Counted from the first letter of the stretch, positions 6,954 to 13,368 are shown. The stretch: 13,499 bases of DNA from Ruminococcoides sp052118065 (GCA_052118065.1 JBQKHY010000041.1:1-13499); one strand, 5' to 3'. The notes: a model not told the origin generated them from the letters alone. Numbers and translations are program-made.

Positions 6954-6999
6954 AAAAAAGTTAACAAGAAAATACATAAGCTGTACTAACTTGTTAACT
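6954..6999 (-). terminator. Rho-independent terminator of the stp gene
   Basis: A perfect 10-bp stem AGTTAACAAG/CTTGTTAACT (6959-6968 and 6990-6999) with a 21-nt loop, followed on the minus strand by TTTTTT. Its first arm overlaps the last sense codons of the phosphatase gene and its T run ends about 25 nt before the -35 of the next promoter. It separates the two phosphatase genes into different transcripts. Confidence 0.88.
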
Positions 7000-7756
7000 C
7001 CTCTAGTTCACACACAATAACTGTTATGTTGTCGTTACTTCCTTGTCCCAATGCTTGAGAAACCAAAATATCCGATGCATCAGTTACTGACTGTGCCACA
7101 TGACAAAGAACCCCTACTTCTTCATCATTAAGTTTTTCTGTTAAGCCATCGGAACAGATAATATATCTGTCACCGTTACAATAATCTTCTGTTGAAAGTG
7201 CCGGTGAAAATTCCTTTTCTTCTTCACCCATACCAACATACTGAGTAATAATATTTTTGAAAGACTTAAGTTCTTCCGGCAACACATGGTCAACAGACAA
7301 CTGTTCTATCTTTCCGTTTCGCACTTTATAAATTCTTGAGTCACCAACATTGCCTATAGAAATTTCATTTTTTCCAAAGACAATTCCGGCAAATGTTGTA
7401 CCCATATGCTCAAGCTGATTTTCTTCAGCATAAGTATGAACCTTGTTGTTCATTTCCTTTGCACATTCAAGAATATGGTCTGAAAGACTTTTACTTTCAT
7501 CACCAAAGTTGTAATTTCTTGCAACATCAGTAGCCATTGAAGAAGCAACCTCACCTTGCTCTCCACCACCCATGCCGTCAAAGACAGCTAGGATTTTACT
7601 ATCGTCACTGAGAATTTCTCCGTAATAAGAGAAATCTTCTTCATCGTTTACATCTCTTGAATGTCCGTCACAAAGCAAATTATCCTCATTATTTTTACGA
7701 ACATTTCCTGTTGTACTCATTGCGTGATATTTAATTCTGTAATGCTTATTTTCCAT
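6986..7756 (-). CDS. PP2C-type serine/threonine protein phosphatase (Stp/PrpC-like)
   Basis: 256 residues, the usual size for bacterial Stp enzymes. A cytosolic Mn/Mg-dependent phosphatase that in Firmicutes reverses PASTA-kinase phosphorylation. All motifs are present: N23-E24-D25, D60-G-M-G-G (60-64), GTT (119-121), G138-D-S-R-x-Y (138-143), S202-D203-G-L and D242-N243-I-T. A longer loop (30-50, acidic) sits between motifs 1 and 2. No kinase gene is adjacent, unlike the common prpC-prkC pair. The ATG at 7756 follows GGTGATTAT. It has its own promoter and terminator. The next downstream gene is a diverged relative, so the two probably arose by duplication or work on related targets. Confidence 0.94.
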   Translation of the reverse strand: MENKHYRIKYHAMSTTGNVRKNNEDNLLCDGHSRDVNDEEDFSYYGEILSDDSKILAVFDGMGGGEQGEVASSMATDVARNYNFGDESKSLSDHILECAKEMNNKVHTYAEENQLEHMGTTFAGIVFGKNEISIGNVGDSRIYKVRNGKIEQLSVDHVLPEELKSFKNIITQYVGMGEEEKEFSPALSTEDYCNGDRYIICSDGLTEKLNDEEVGVLCHVAQSVTDASDILVSQALGQGSNDNITVIVCELEELTS

Positions 7757-7789
7757 ATAATCACCGCAAAATCCCTATTGTTTTACAAC

Positions 7790-7818
7790 ATTATAACACA
7801 TCAACAACAAAATTGCAA
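7790..7818 (-). promoter_or_regulatory. Promoter of the Stp-like phosphatase
   Basis: Minus strand: -35 TTGCAA at 7813-7818, 17-nt spacer, -10 TATAAT at 7790-7795 preceded by TGT (extended -10). The start point near 7783 gives a leader of about 27 nt. Confidence 0.82.
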
Positions 7819-7835
7819 CCTACCCACTAAAACAC

Positions 7836-7867
7836 AAAAAAGCAGTTCCTTTTTTGTAGAAACTGCT
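7836..7867 (-). terminator. Rho-independent terminator of the 7887-9146 gene
   Basis: 9-bp stem (7841-7849 with 7859-7867, AGCAGTTCC against GAAACTGCT with one G-T pair) and 9-nt loop. On the minus strand TTTTT follows. It lies 19 nt past the stop codon. Confidence 0.88.
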
Positions 7868-7886
7868 CAATTGAAATATTTACTGT

Positions 7887-9146
7887 TTACATTATATAAT
7901 CAGCAACTGCCTTACCTACATCATCGCCTAAAACTGAACGAAGAACAAATGAAACTGAGGTTTTGAAGATACCGTTTATAGAGTCCTTAAACTCTGCACC
8001 ATTTGACTGTGCCTTTGATTTATCCACCTTAATGTCACTTACATTAGGAGTATCGCTAATGAGCAGTTCACCGTAAAGAGTGCTTTTGTTACCGATTGAA
8101 AGGTATTTCTTGTCACCCTTTGTAAATGTACCGATATTTGTGTTGTCATTTACTCTGTTTACAATTTCATTGTCATAGTAATAAACCTTATACACAATGT
8201 CCTTGTCCTTTTTATTAGCAAGATTCTTTGCGTTATTCTCTAAAGTTTCAGCAATAGCTTTAGGGTCAAACTTATCACTTTTACCACCTAGCACATTGTA
8301 GTAAATATACTTAGTAACCTTCTGAGTTTCCTCATCTGCTTTCATTTTATCTGCAACACTTGAAAGGATATTGGCAAACAGTTTGTTGTTAAAAGTAAAG
8401 GTAGTTACATCACATTCCATACCCTTAAATTCTTCTGTACTTTCCTTAATAAAACCATCTTCGATTTTACCTGAGATACATTCCTTTGAGAATGTATATG
8501 CCCACTTTGCAAGTTCGATTTTACCTACTTCATAATCCTCTTTATTTACAGTAGCAGGTACTGTTGTTGAAGTTGCAATTGTGGTTGTAGTTGTAGCAGT
8601 AGTTTTCTTTTTATTATTTTTGTTACTTGATGAACTTTTCTTCTTAGGAGCTTTTTCCTTAAGATTTACAACATAAGGCTCACCCTCATTAATTGAAGAA
8701 GAAAGGTAGTTACCGTCAATAAGCAACTCATAGTCCATAATATCAAAAACATTAAATTCTGCCTTTAGCTTATCCTTTTCAACTGACCTTTCAACATCTA
8801 CTGCAATATCGGAAGAATTTGCACCTGTAAAGGAAAGAATAGACTTATAATCCTGACCTAAAGCAAGGTTGCCCTTTACAGAAAAATCTTCACTGGTAAT
8901 AGCAGAAATATTCATACCTTCTTTGTAAACATAATAATTTACCGGACCTAAAATCGCCTTTAGGATTTGGTTTCTCAGTGCGTAGCAAGTAACACCACCA
9001 CCGATAATCAGCACCAAAACAACAATTAAAATAATACCGGCAGGTCGCTTAAAGAAAGGCTTTTTATTTTTCTTTTTCTTCGAAACTTTTTCCACATTTT
9101 CTTCATCAAATGTGAAAAAGTCCTTTTGGGTTTTATTCTCTTTCAT
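7887..9146 (-). CDS. Membrane-anchored protein of unknown function
   Basis: 419 residues, not recognised. Order of parts: a short cytoplasmic N-terminus ending in a lysine-rich patch (about 20-34), one transmembrane helix (about 35-57), an extracellular region of about 110 residues, a Lys/Ser then Thr-rich linker (168-200), and a second extracellular region (201-419). It carries no zinc ribbon, but the basic patch, single helix and Thr/Val/Pro linker copy the plan of the 3437-4411 protein. The start at 9146 is preferred: the predicted transcript begins only about 24 nt upstream, and GGAAGTGAG precedes it. Starts further upstream lie in or at the promoter. It is monocistronic, directly upstream of the phosphatase gene. 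A role at the cell envelope is plausible but unproven. Confidence 0.78.
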   Translation of the reverse strand: MKENKTQKDFFTFDEENVEKVSKKKKNKKPFFKRPAGIILIVVLVLIIGGGVTCYALRNQILKAILGPVNYYVYKEGMNISAITSEDFSVKGNLALGQDYKSILSFTGANSSDIAVDVERSVEKDKLKAEFNVFDIMDYELLIDGNYLSSSINEGEPYVVNLKEKAPKKKSSSSNKNNKKKTTATTTTTIATSTTVPATVNKEDYEVGKIELAKWAYTFSKECISGKIEDGFIKESTEEFKGMECDVTTFTFNNKLFANILSSVADKMKADEETQKVTKYIYYNVLGGKSDKFDPKAIAETLENNAKNLANKKDKDIVYKVYYYDNEIVNRVNDNTNIGTFTKGDKKYLSIGNKSTLYGELLISDTPNVSDIKVDKSKAQSNGAEFKDSINGIFKTSVSFVLRSVLGDDVGKAVADYIM

Positions 9147-9176
9147 ACCTAAACTCACTTCCATAATTCTGTTTAC

Positions 9177-9205
9177 AATATATAACATATTTCTGCATTA
9201 GTCAA
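9177..9205 (-). promoter_or_regulatory. Promoter of the 7887-9146 gene
   Basis: Minus strand: -35 TTGACT at 9200-9205, 17-nt spacer, -10 TATATT at 9177-9182. Five of six bases match in each box. Its position fixes the downstream start codon choice. Confidence 0.75.
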
Positions 9206-9680
9206 TAAAAGCATTATACTTTATTTTATCCCATTAATAATAAAATTCAAGATTATTTATTTACGATTATAAGAAATCCTCCCCATAACGGAGAGGATTT
9301 CAAGAAAGGGTATGAGAACGATTATTATCTCTTGTACGCTGATTATTTATACCTATATGTATGACTATTACTTATTTTGATATGTTTTGTTTTCAGTTAT
9401 CTTATATTTTTATAATAGATATTATCAATAAACAATAGGTATTTTGACCTTTTATTTTACACTCTATATATCTTTATTTTGACTTTTATATGCCTGTTAC
9501 TTCGCTTTTTTTGTATCTTTAATTTGGTCTTCTATATATAATACTTTTCAACTCTACAAAAGGTCGCATAATTTTAAAAGTTTTTTAATTTTCTTTCAAT
9601 TCAAAATATTTCCCACTCAATTCTCTCTTGTTATTTTAATTTTGCTTTTCGGTAAAGTAAATCAGTAATATAAATTTGTT
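9206..9680 (+). other. AT-rich intergenic stretch without a gene
   Basis: No coding region on either strand stands out. A hairpin at 9274-9300 (arms AAATCCTC/GAGGATTT) lacks a T run in either direction. TATTTTGA occurs three times (9373, 9440, 9475) without a clear pattern. Possibly decayed sequence. No function is assigned. Strand is arbitrary. Confidence 0.6.
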
Positions 9681-9740
9681 TTTTCAATTTTGTTTCTGCG
9701 TTACGATAAATTAGTTTTGCAAATTAGGGTTTGTGGGTGT
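9681..9740 (+). repeat. R-family repeat, copy R1
   Basis: Starts TTTTCAATTTTG and ends near AAATTAGGGTTTGTGGG. Related copies lie at 13291-13344 on the same strand and, inverted, at 10573-10608, 10611-10658 and 10661-10704. R1 and the inverted copies flank the whole repeat block, like outer terminal inverted repeats. Confidence 0.7.
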
Positions 9741-9773
9741 GAATTATAGCAAACTTTTGGCTCACAGTCGTAG

Positions 9774-9792
9774 GGGCGAACACCGTTCGCCC
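9774..9792 (+). repeat. Small palindrome H1
   Basis: 8-bp arms GGGCGAAC/GTTCGCCC and 3-nt loop ACC, directly preceded by GTAG. One of four hairpins here (H1-H4) with identical geometry. Between H1 and H2 lies a further inverted repeat, TTGTCCTATGTA (9821-9832) with TACATAGGACAA (9854-9865). Confidence 0.82.
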
Positions 9793-9892
9793 GTTTAATA
9801 GTAAAATGTTTTATGTAACTTTGTCCTATGTAGAAACTAAAATTATAACTTAATACATAGGACAATATGCCAATAAAAAGGTTAATTTGCTC

Positions 9893-10366
9893 GGTCCAAC
9901 GATGTTGGACCCTACACATGTAACTCATAATTTTTCTTATATTTTGTAGTTAGAAATAGAGGAAAGTTTCAGTTAATATGGAATTGTAAATAAATTTACA
10001 ATTCCAATCACTCCTTCCGTCTTTGCATACGCAAAGCCACCAGCCTCTGCATAAGTTCGCAAAGCCAAATATAAAATTTGGATGCTCACTTATCCCTCAG
10101 CGAGGGAGGCAACAAAGTATGTACAATTTTGAAAATATGTACCTACTTATTGATTTGTAGAAACTGTATCTGGCTTCCTCAGACGAGGGAGCTGTCGATT
10201 GTAAATTGACGGTACGGCAATTTACCTTTTAAAGAATGACTGAAGGAGTGGTTGATATTTTAAACTTGTTTAAAATATCATCATAGAAGAAACTTTCCTT
10301 CATCTTTAACTATAAGATATAAGAAAAATTATGAGTTGCATGTGTAGGGGCGAACATCGTTCGCCC
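9893..10366 (+). mobile_element. 474-bp MITE-like element with 129-nt inverted arms
   Basis: Left arm 9893-10021 and right arm 10238-10366 align as inverted repeats with no gap. Positions 9910-9970 and 10289-10349 match at 54 of 61 bases, and all seven differences are transitions. Each arm begins with an 8-bp/3-nt palindrome (H2 left, H3 right), contains a 26-nt palindrome (12-bp arms, 2-nt loop; 9980-10005 and 10254-10279), and ends in CACTCCTTC-C/A-GTC. The 216-nt centre carries more hairpins, including CCCTC-AGC-GAGGG near 10094 and GTAAATTG/CAATTTAC near 10201-10225. No protein is encoded, so any movement would need a transposase in trans. No target duplication could be made out. It may be an RNA- or DNA-structure element rather than a MITE. 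Confidence 0.72.
10042..10093 (+). repeat. Insertion within the element relative to the second copy
   Basis: The copy at 13369-13499 has one base here where this copy has 52. The stretch includes CGCAAAGCCA a second time (first at about 10030) and a stem CCAAAT/ATTTGG inside outer arms ATAAGT/ACTTAT, so it looks like a local duplication or a nested palindrome. Confidence 0.6.
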
Positions 10367-10505
10367 GTTAAAAAGTGTGATACCTATGGGATTTTTGTCC
10401 TGTTTGCATACTATAAATTTATAATATCTACAAAGGACAAAATACAAATAGAAAGGTTAATTTTCAAACGGGACATCAATGATGTCCCCTACACCTGTGA
10501 GTCAT
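10331..10505 (+). repeat. Module bounded by palindromes H3 and H4
   Basis: H3 (10348-10366, GGGCGAAC-ATC-GTTCGCCC) and H4 (10470-10488, GGGACATC-AAT-GATGTCCC) point inward, flanking an inverted repeat TTTTGTCCT/AGGACAAAA (10393-10401, 10434-10442) and the phrase AAAGGTTAATTT. The same layout, including that phrase, occurs between H1 and H2 (about 9758-9928). Both are probably copies of one short element and overlap the arms of the 474-bp element. Confidence 0.65.
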
Positions 10506-10572
10506 AGTTTCATATGATTTTATGGTATATATTCTCACTATGAATTTTTCTTTATAGCCGATTTAATTTAAA

Positions 10573-10704
10573 ACAAATTCACCCTAACCTACAATCAAGA
10601 TTAAAAAGTCAAGCCCTAATTTATCAATCTTACCTTTACACACAGACAAAATTGAAAAAAACAAATTTATCTAACTAATCTTAACGCACAATCAAAATTG
10701 AAAA
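10573..10704 (-). repeat. Three tandem degenerate R-family repeats
   Basis: Read on the minus strand, copies at 10661-10704, 10611-10658 and, more decayed, 10573-10608 each open with TTTTCAATTTTG or a close variant and run into TAGATAAATT- or ATAAATTAGGG-like sequence. The first copy begins in the T run of the ABC operon terminator. Confidence 0.65.
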
Positions 10705-10726
10705 ACACCCACCAAAAGGTGGGTGT
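10701..10726 (-). terminator. Rho-independent terminator of the ABC transporter operon
   Basis: Perfect 9-bp GC-rich stem ACACCCACC/GGTGGGTGT (10705-10713, 10718-10726), 4-nt loop, then TTTTT on the minus strand. It lies 29 nt past the ATPase stop. Confidence 0.93.
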
Positions 10727-10755
10727 AATTTTATGTTTTATTAAAAAACTAAGAT

Positions 10756-11514
10756 TTAAATACCCTCAAGGGATTTATTAAGGAATGCTTTAGTTTTTTC
10801 AGATTTAGGATTATCAAATACCTCTTCAGGTGTACCGAATTCTTCAATAACACCATCAGCCATAAAGATAACTTTATCGGAAATATTCTTTGCAAAGCTC
10901 ATTTCGTGAGTAACAACAATCATTGTGTTGTCTGTACTTTTAAGACCTTGAATAACCTTTAGCACTTCACCTGTAAGTTCAGGGTCTAGTGCTGATGTTG
11001 GTTCATCAAAGCAAAGAATATCAGGATTCATTGCCAACGCTCTGGCAATTGCAACTCTCTGTTGTTGTCCACCGGAAAGCTGACAAGGATAATGCTCAAT
11101 TCTATCTGTTAGTCCAACTGTTTCAATTAATTCTTTACCACGCTTTTCAATGTTTTCGGGAGTGTCAATCTTCATTAGTGTTGGTGCAAGAGTAACATTC
11201 TTTAGAACATTGTACTGTGGAAATAGGTTAAAGTTTTGGAATACAAGACCAAAGTGCAGTCTGTTCTTTCTGATTTCATCTTCCTTATATTTCTTGTTCT
11301 TTGAACCGTCAAAAATTTCTTTACCATTTACAGAAATAGTACCATTCTCGGCAGTTTCAAGGAAGTTAAGGCATCTTAATAATGTTGTTTTACCACTACC
11401 TGATGAACCGATAATAGAAAGTACTTCACCCTTTTCAAGTGAAAAGTCAATACCTTTTAGAACCTCTGTTTTACCAAAACTTTTTCTTAAATTTTTTACT
11501 TCTAATATAGCCAT
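10756..11514 (-). CDS. Polar amino-acid ABC transporter, ATP-binding protein (GlnQ/HisP-like)
   Basis: 252 residues, full length for the PAAT family. It powers amino-acid import by ATP hydrolysis at the inner face of the membrane. Walker A GSSGSGKT at 36-43, Q-loop Q93 in VFQNFNLFP, signature LSGGQQQR at 146-153, Walker B LCFDEPTSALD at 167-177, H-loop H203 in VTHEM. The ATG at 11514 lies 2 nt after the permease stop. Its ribosome site AGGAG sits within the last permease codons, implying coupled translation. Last gene of the operon. The gene name glnQ is avoided because the substrate is unknown. Confidence 0.95.
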   Translation of the reverse strand: MAILEVKNLRKSFGKTEVLKGIDFSLEKGEVLSIIGSSGSGKTTLLRCLNFLETAENGTISVNGKEIFDGSKNKKYKEDEIRKNRLHFGLVFQNFNLFPQYNVLKNVTLAPTLMKIDTPENIEKRGKELIETVGLTDRIEHYPCQLSGGQQQRVAIARALAMNPDILCFDEPTSALDPELTGEVLKVIQGLKSTDNTMIVVTHEMSFAKNISDKVIFMADGVIEEFGTPEEVFDNPKSEKTKAFLNKSLEGI

Positions 11515-11516
11515 AG

Positions 11517-12167
11517 TTAACTCCTGAAGTAACTTAGTTTTTTCTCAATAAAGTTAAAGAGAATTGTAAGTAGTCCTGAGAAAATCAAGTAGAAAGCACC
11601 TGTATAGAACAATGGCCAGATTAGACCATCTGTCTTGATATATACCTGTGCAGTCCAAATAATTTCATATACTGCAATAATTCTTGCAAGAGAAGTATCC
11701 TTTACAAGAGTAATGATTTCGTTACTCATTGGTGGCACAATTCTCTTGATAACCTGTAGTAACACAATCTTAAAGAAAATTTGTGACTTTGTCATACCAA
11801 GAACTTGACCTGCCTCATACTGTCCCTTTGAGATTGACTCAATACCACCTCTGTAAATTTCTGAGAAGTAGCAAGAATAGTTAATTACAAATGCAAGTAA
11901 TGCTGCTGAGAATCTTGGTAACAGTCCTGTATTTAAGATAAGTCCCGGACCGTAATATACAATTATTAATTGAAGTAGTAGTGGTGTACCTCTGATAATC
12001 CAAACGAAGGTACGGATTAGCCACCTTAGTGGTTTGAACTTACTCATTGAGCCAAAACAGATTATTAAGCCAAGTGGTAGTGAAAATAAAAGTGTCAATC
12101 CAAATAGCTGAAGTGTAGACAAAAATCCGTTTAATAGGTCAAGAGTGATAGATAGAAAATCGCTCAT
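11517..12167 (-). CDS. Polar amino-acid ABC transporter, permease
   Basis: 216 residues, HisM/GlnP family, integral membrane. Hydrophobic segments at about 13-38, 48-72, 84-104, 130-160 and 183-208. The family motif RGTPLLLQL is at 59-67. The cytoplasmic EAA loop that docks on the ATPase is seen as E118-A-G-Q-V-L-G124, following the EIYRGGIESISKGQ lead-in. Only one permease gene is present, so it probably acts as a homodimer. The ATG at 12167 is preceded by AAGGA at a somewhat long 10-nt spacing. It lies 21 nt after the binding-protein gene. Confidence 0.93.
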   Translation of the reverse strand: MSDFLSITLDLLNGFLSTLQLFGLTLLFSLPLGLIICFGSMSKFKPLRWLIRTFVWIIRGTPLLLQLIIVYYGPGLILNTGLLPRFSAALLAFVINYSCYFSEIYRGGIESISKGQYEAGQVLGMTKSQIFFKIVLLQVIKRIVPPMSNEIITLVKDTSLARIIAVYEIIWTAQVYIKTDGLIWPLFYTGAFYLIFSGLLTILFNFIEKKLSYFRS

Positions 12168-12188
12168 TTATTTATCATTCCTTATGTA

Positions 12189-12956
12189 TTACTTACAAAG
12201 TGCCACATTATATTTCTTAGATAGCTTTTCAAGTGTGCCATCCTTAATTAAGTCCTTAATGTACTGATTGAACTTTTCTGTCATATCAGACTTCTTACGG
12301 AAACCAACACCGTATTCTTCCTTAGTTAGAGATATGCTATGACCCAGTGTTTCATAACTTGTACCCTTACCTGTCATAGCGTCAGCCATTGTGCTGTCAA
12401 TAATACAAGCATCAACAGAACCTGACTTAACTTCAAGTAGAGTATCACTCTGTGCTGATACAGGAGTATATTTTAGGTTGTTATCCTTAGCAGCAGCTTC
12501 ACCTGCAGAACCTGATTCAACTGCAAACTTTAGCTTTGAAAGTGACTTAACATCCTTATACTTGTTAAGTTCATCCTTCTTCATAACAACAACCTGTTCA
12601 TTCTTAGCATAAGCATCAGTAACACTTGTGTTCTTCTTAACTTCATTTGTAATTGTCATACCGTTCCAAGCACAGTCAATTGACTTTGTGTTAAGTTCCA
12701 TAAACTTGTTATCCCAGTCGATTTCAATAAACTTAACCTTAACGCCCATTTTTTTACCGACAGCCTGAGCAAATTCTGTATCAAAACCTGTCCAGTTACC
12801 CTTATCATCCTTATAGTTCATTGGTGCATAGTCAGTAATACCTACAACCAATTCACCCTTATCCTTGATGTATTCATAGTCAGAACCTGAACTGCCACAA
12901 GCAGTAACAAGCACAGCCATAACTGCACATAATACTAATGCTAATACTTTTTTCAT
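12189..12956 (-). CDS. Polar amino-acid ABC transporter, substrate-binding lipoprotein
   Basis: 255 residues, SBP_bac_3 family. A lipoprotein signal peptide (basic KK, hydrophobic 4-16) ends in the lipobox V17-T-A-C20, so the mature protein is lipid-anchored outside the membrane. Family blocks: GELVVGITDYAPMNY (34-48), GFDTEFAQAVGKKMG (57-71), WDNKFMELNTKSIDCAWNGMTIT (81-103) and the acidic D187 in CIID. Glutamine and histidine binders have an Arg after ITxE/ITEK that holds the alpha-carboxylate. Here the segment reads ITNEV (102-106), so that Arg is missing. The ligand is therefore not predicted. The start has GAGGG 7 nt upstream. It follows the 32-residue ORF by 22 nt. Confidence 0.93.
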   Translation of the reverse strand: MKKVLALVLCAVMAVLVTACGSSGSDYEYIKDKGELVVGITDYAPMNYKDDKGNWTGFDTEFAQAVGKKMGVKVKFIEIDWDNKFMELNTKSIDCAWNGMTITNEVKKNTSVTDAYAKNEQVVVMKKDELNKYKDVKSLSKLKFAVESGSAGEAAAKDNNLKYTPVSAQSDTLLEVKSGSVDACIIDSTMADAMTGKGTSYETLGHSISLTKEEYGVGFRKKSDMTEKFNQYIKDLIKDGTLEKLSKKYNVALCK

Positions 12957-12978
12957 TTTTGTACCCTCTTTTACTTTT

Positions 12979-13077
12979 TTATTTTTTCTTGTTGGAAACC
13001 ATTTTCTTATATCTTCTATTATTAATCGCCAACAAAGTAGTTAAGCCTAAAACTAAAAATGCAAATAACTTTTTCAT
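12979..13077 (-). CDS. 32-residue small membrane-type protein or leader peptide
   Basis: Begins MKKLFAFLVLGLTTLLAI, a basic start and a hydrophobic helix long enough to cross or sit in the membrane, then a basic tail with two Arg and five further Lys, ending in KKK before TAA. AAGGAAG lies exactly 7 nt before the ATG. It is the first frame after the predicted operon promoter, about 36 nt from the start point, and precedes the binding-protein gene by 22 nt. There is no lipobox and no obvious cleavage site, so a retained membrane peptide with a cytoplasmic or surface-bound basic tail is likely. Being Lys-rich, it might instead be a leader peptide, but no attenuator hairpin was seen after it. 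It is short, so coding is supported mainly by ribosome site and position. Confidence 0.62.
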   Translation of the reverse strand: MKKLFAFLVLGLTTLLAINNRRYKKMVSNKKK

Positions 13078-13119
13078 AATAATACTTCCTTTACAAATTC
13101 ATTTTAAACTTACCTACCT

Positions 13120-13148
13120 ATTTTACTTTATTTCGCTAAACTTGTAAA
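13120..13148 (-). promoter_or_regulatory. Promoter of the ABC transporter operon
   Basis: Minus strand: -35 TTTACA at 13143-13148, 17-nt spacer, -10 TAAAAT at 13120-13125. Each box has five of six consensus bases. It lies inside an inverted repeat (13131-13165). Confidence 0.72.
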
Positions 13149-13165
13149 GTGGTAATTTAGCAAAA
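13131..13165 (-). promoter_or_regulatory. Inverted repeat over the ABC operon -35 box, candidate operator
   Basis: Arms TTTCGCTAAA (13131-13140) and TTTAGCAAAA (13156-13165) share the perfect core GCTAAA/TTTAGC, with 15 nt between. The centre falls on the -35 hexamer. Spacing suits a dimeric regulator binding one face of the helix. The regulator is unknown. Confidence 0.5.
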
Positions 13166-13230
13166 TTTAAAGAATTAGGTCCCTTCTTTTTTACATCACA
13201 TACAAAAATTATAGAAATTCTTTTCATTTT

Positions 13231-13269
13231 CACAATATTATTTTAATTGTAAAATAATATTGTGTTTTT
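13231..13269 (+). terminator. Terminator-like hairpin in plus orientation
   Basis: Perfect 14-bp AT-rich stem (13231-13244 with 13251-13264, CACAATATTATTTT/AAAATAATATTGTG), 6-nt loop, then TTTTT on the plus strand only. No plus-strand gene lies upstream in this window. It may belong to the repeat that follows, or block antisense transcription. Confidence 0.6.
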
Positions 13270-13290
13270 AAACTGTATTGAAAATTAGGG

Positions 13291-13344
13291 TTTTCAATTT
13301 TGTCTGTGGGTTAAGGTTAGTTAGATAAATTAGGGTTTGTAGTG
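13291..13344 (+). repeat. R-family repeat, copy R4
   Basis: Opens TTTTCAATTTTG, continues GTTAGTTAGATAAATTAGGG and ends near GTTTGTAGTG. Closest to the inverted copy at 10661-10704 in its first part and to 9681-9740 in its last. Here it leads within about 25 nt into the second copy of the palindromic element, without the H1-H2 module seen at the first site. Confidence 0.68.
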
Positions 13345-13368
13345 CTATTAAATAGTATCTTCTATTGT

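Noticed and set aside
9147..9188. Longer starts for the unknown membrane protein
   Set aside because: They fall in or next to the -10 region and transcription start of the predicted promoter and lack a ribosome site.
9701..9928. 75-codon minus-strand open frame
   Set aside because: It lies wholly within the inverted-repeat block, lacks a ribosome site and its sequence is explained by repeat copies.
9770..10500. CRISPR-like array
   Set aside because: The palindromes differ in sequence, alternate in orientation and are not evenly spaced by unique spacers.
12938..13147. 69-codon plus-strand open frame near the ABC promoter
   Set aside because: It is the antisense of the 32-residue small ORF and of the promoter; composition is the poly-Leu/Phe/Ile expected from AT-rich antisense.
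12957..13230. T-box or lysine riboswitch ahead of the ABC operon
   Set aside because: The leader is only about 36 nt before the small ORF and shows no T-box motif or terminator/antiterminator pair.
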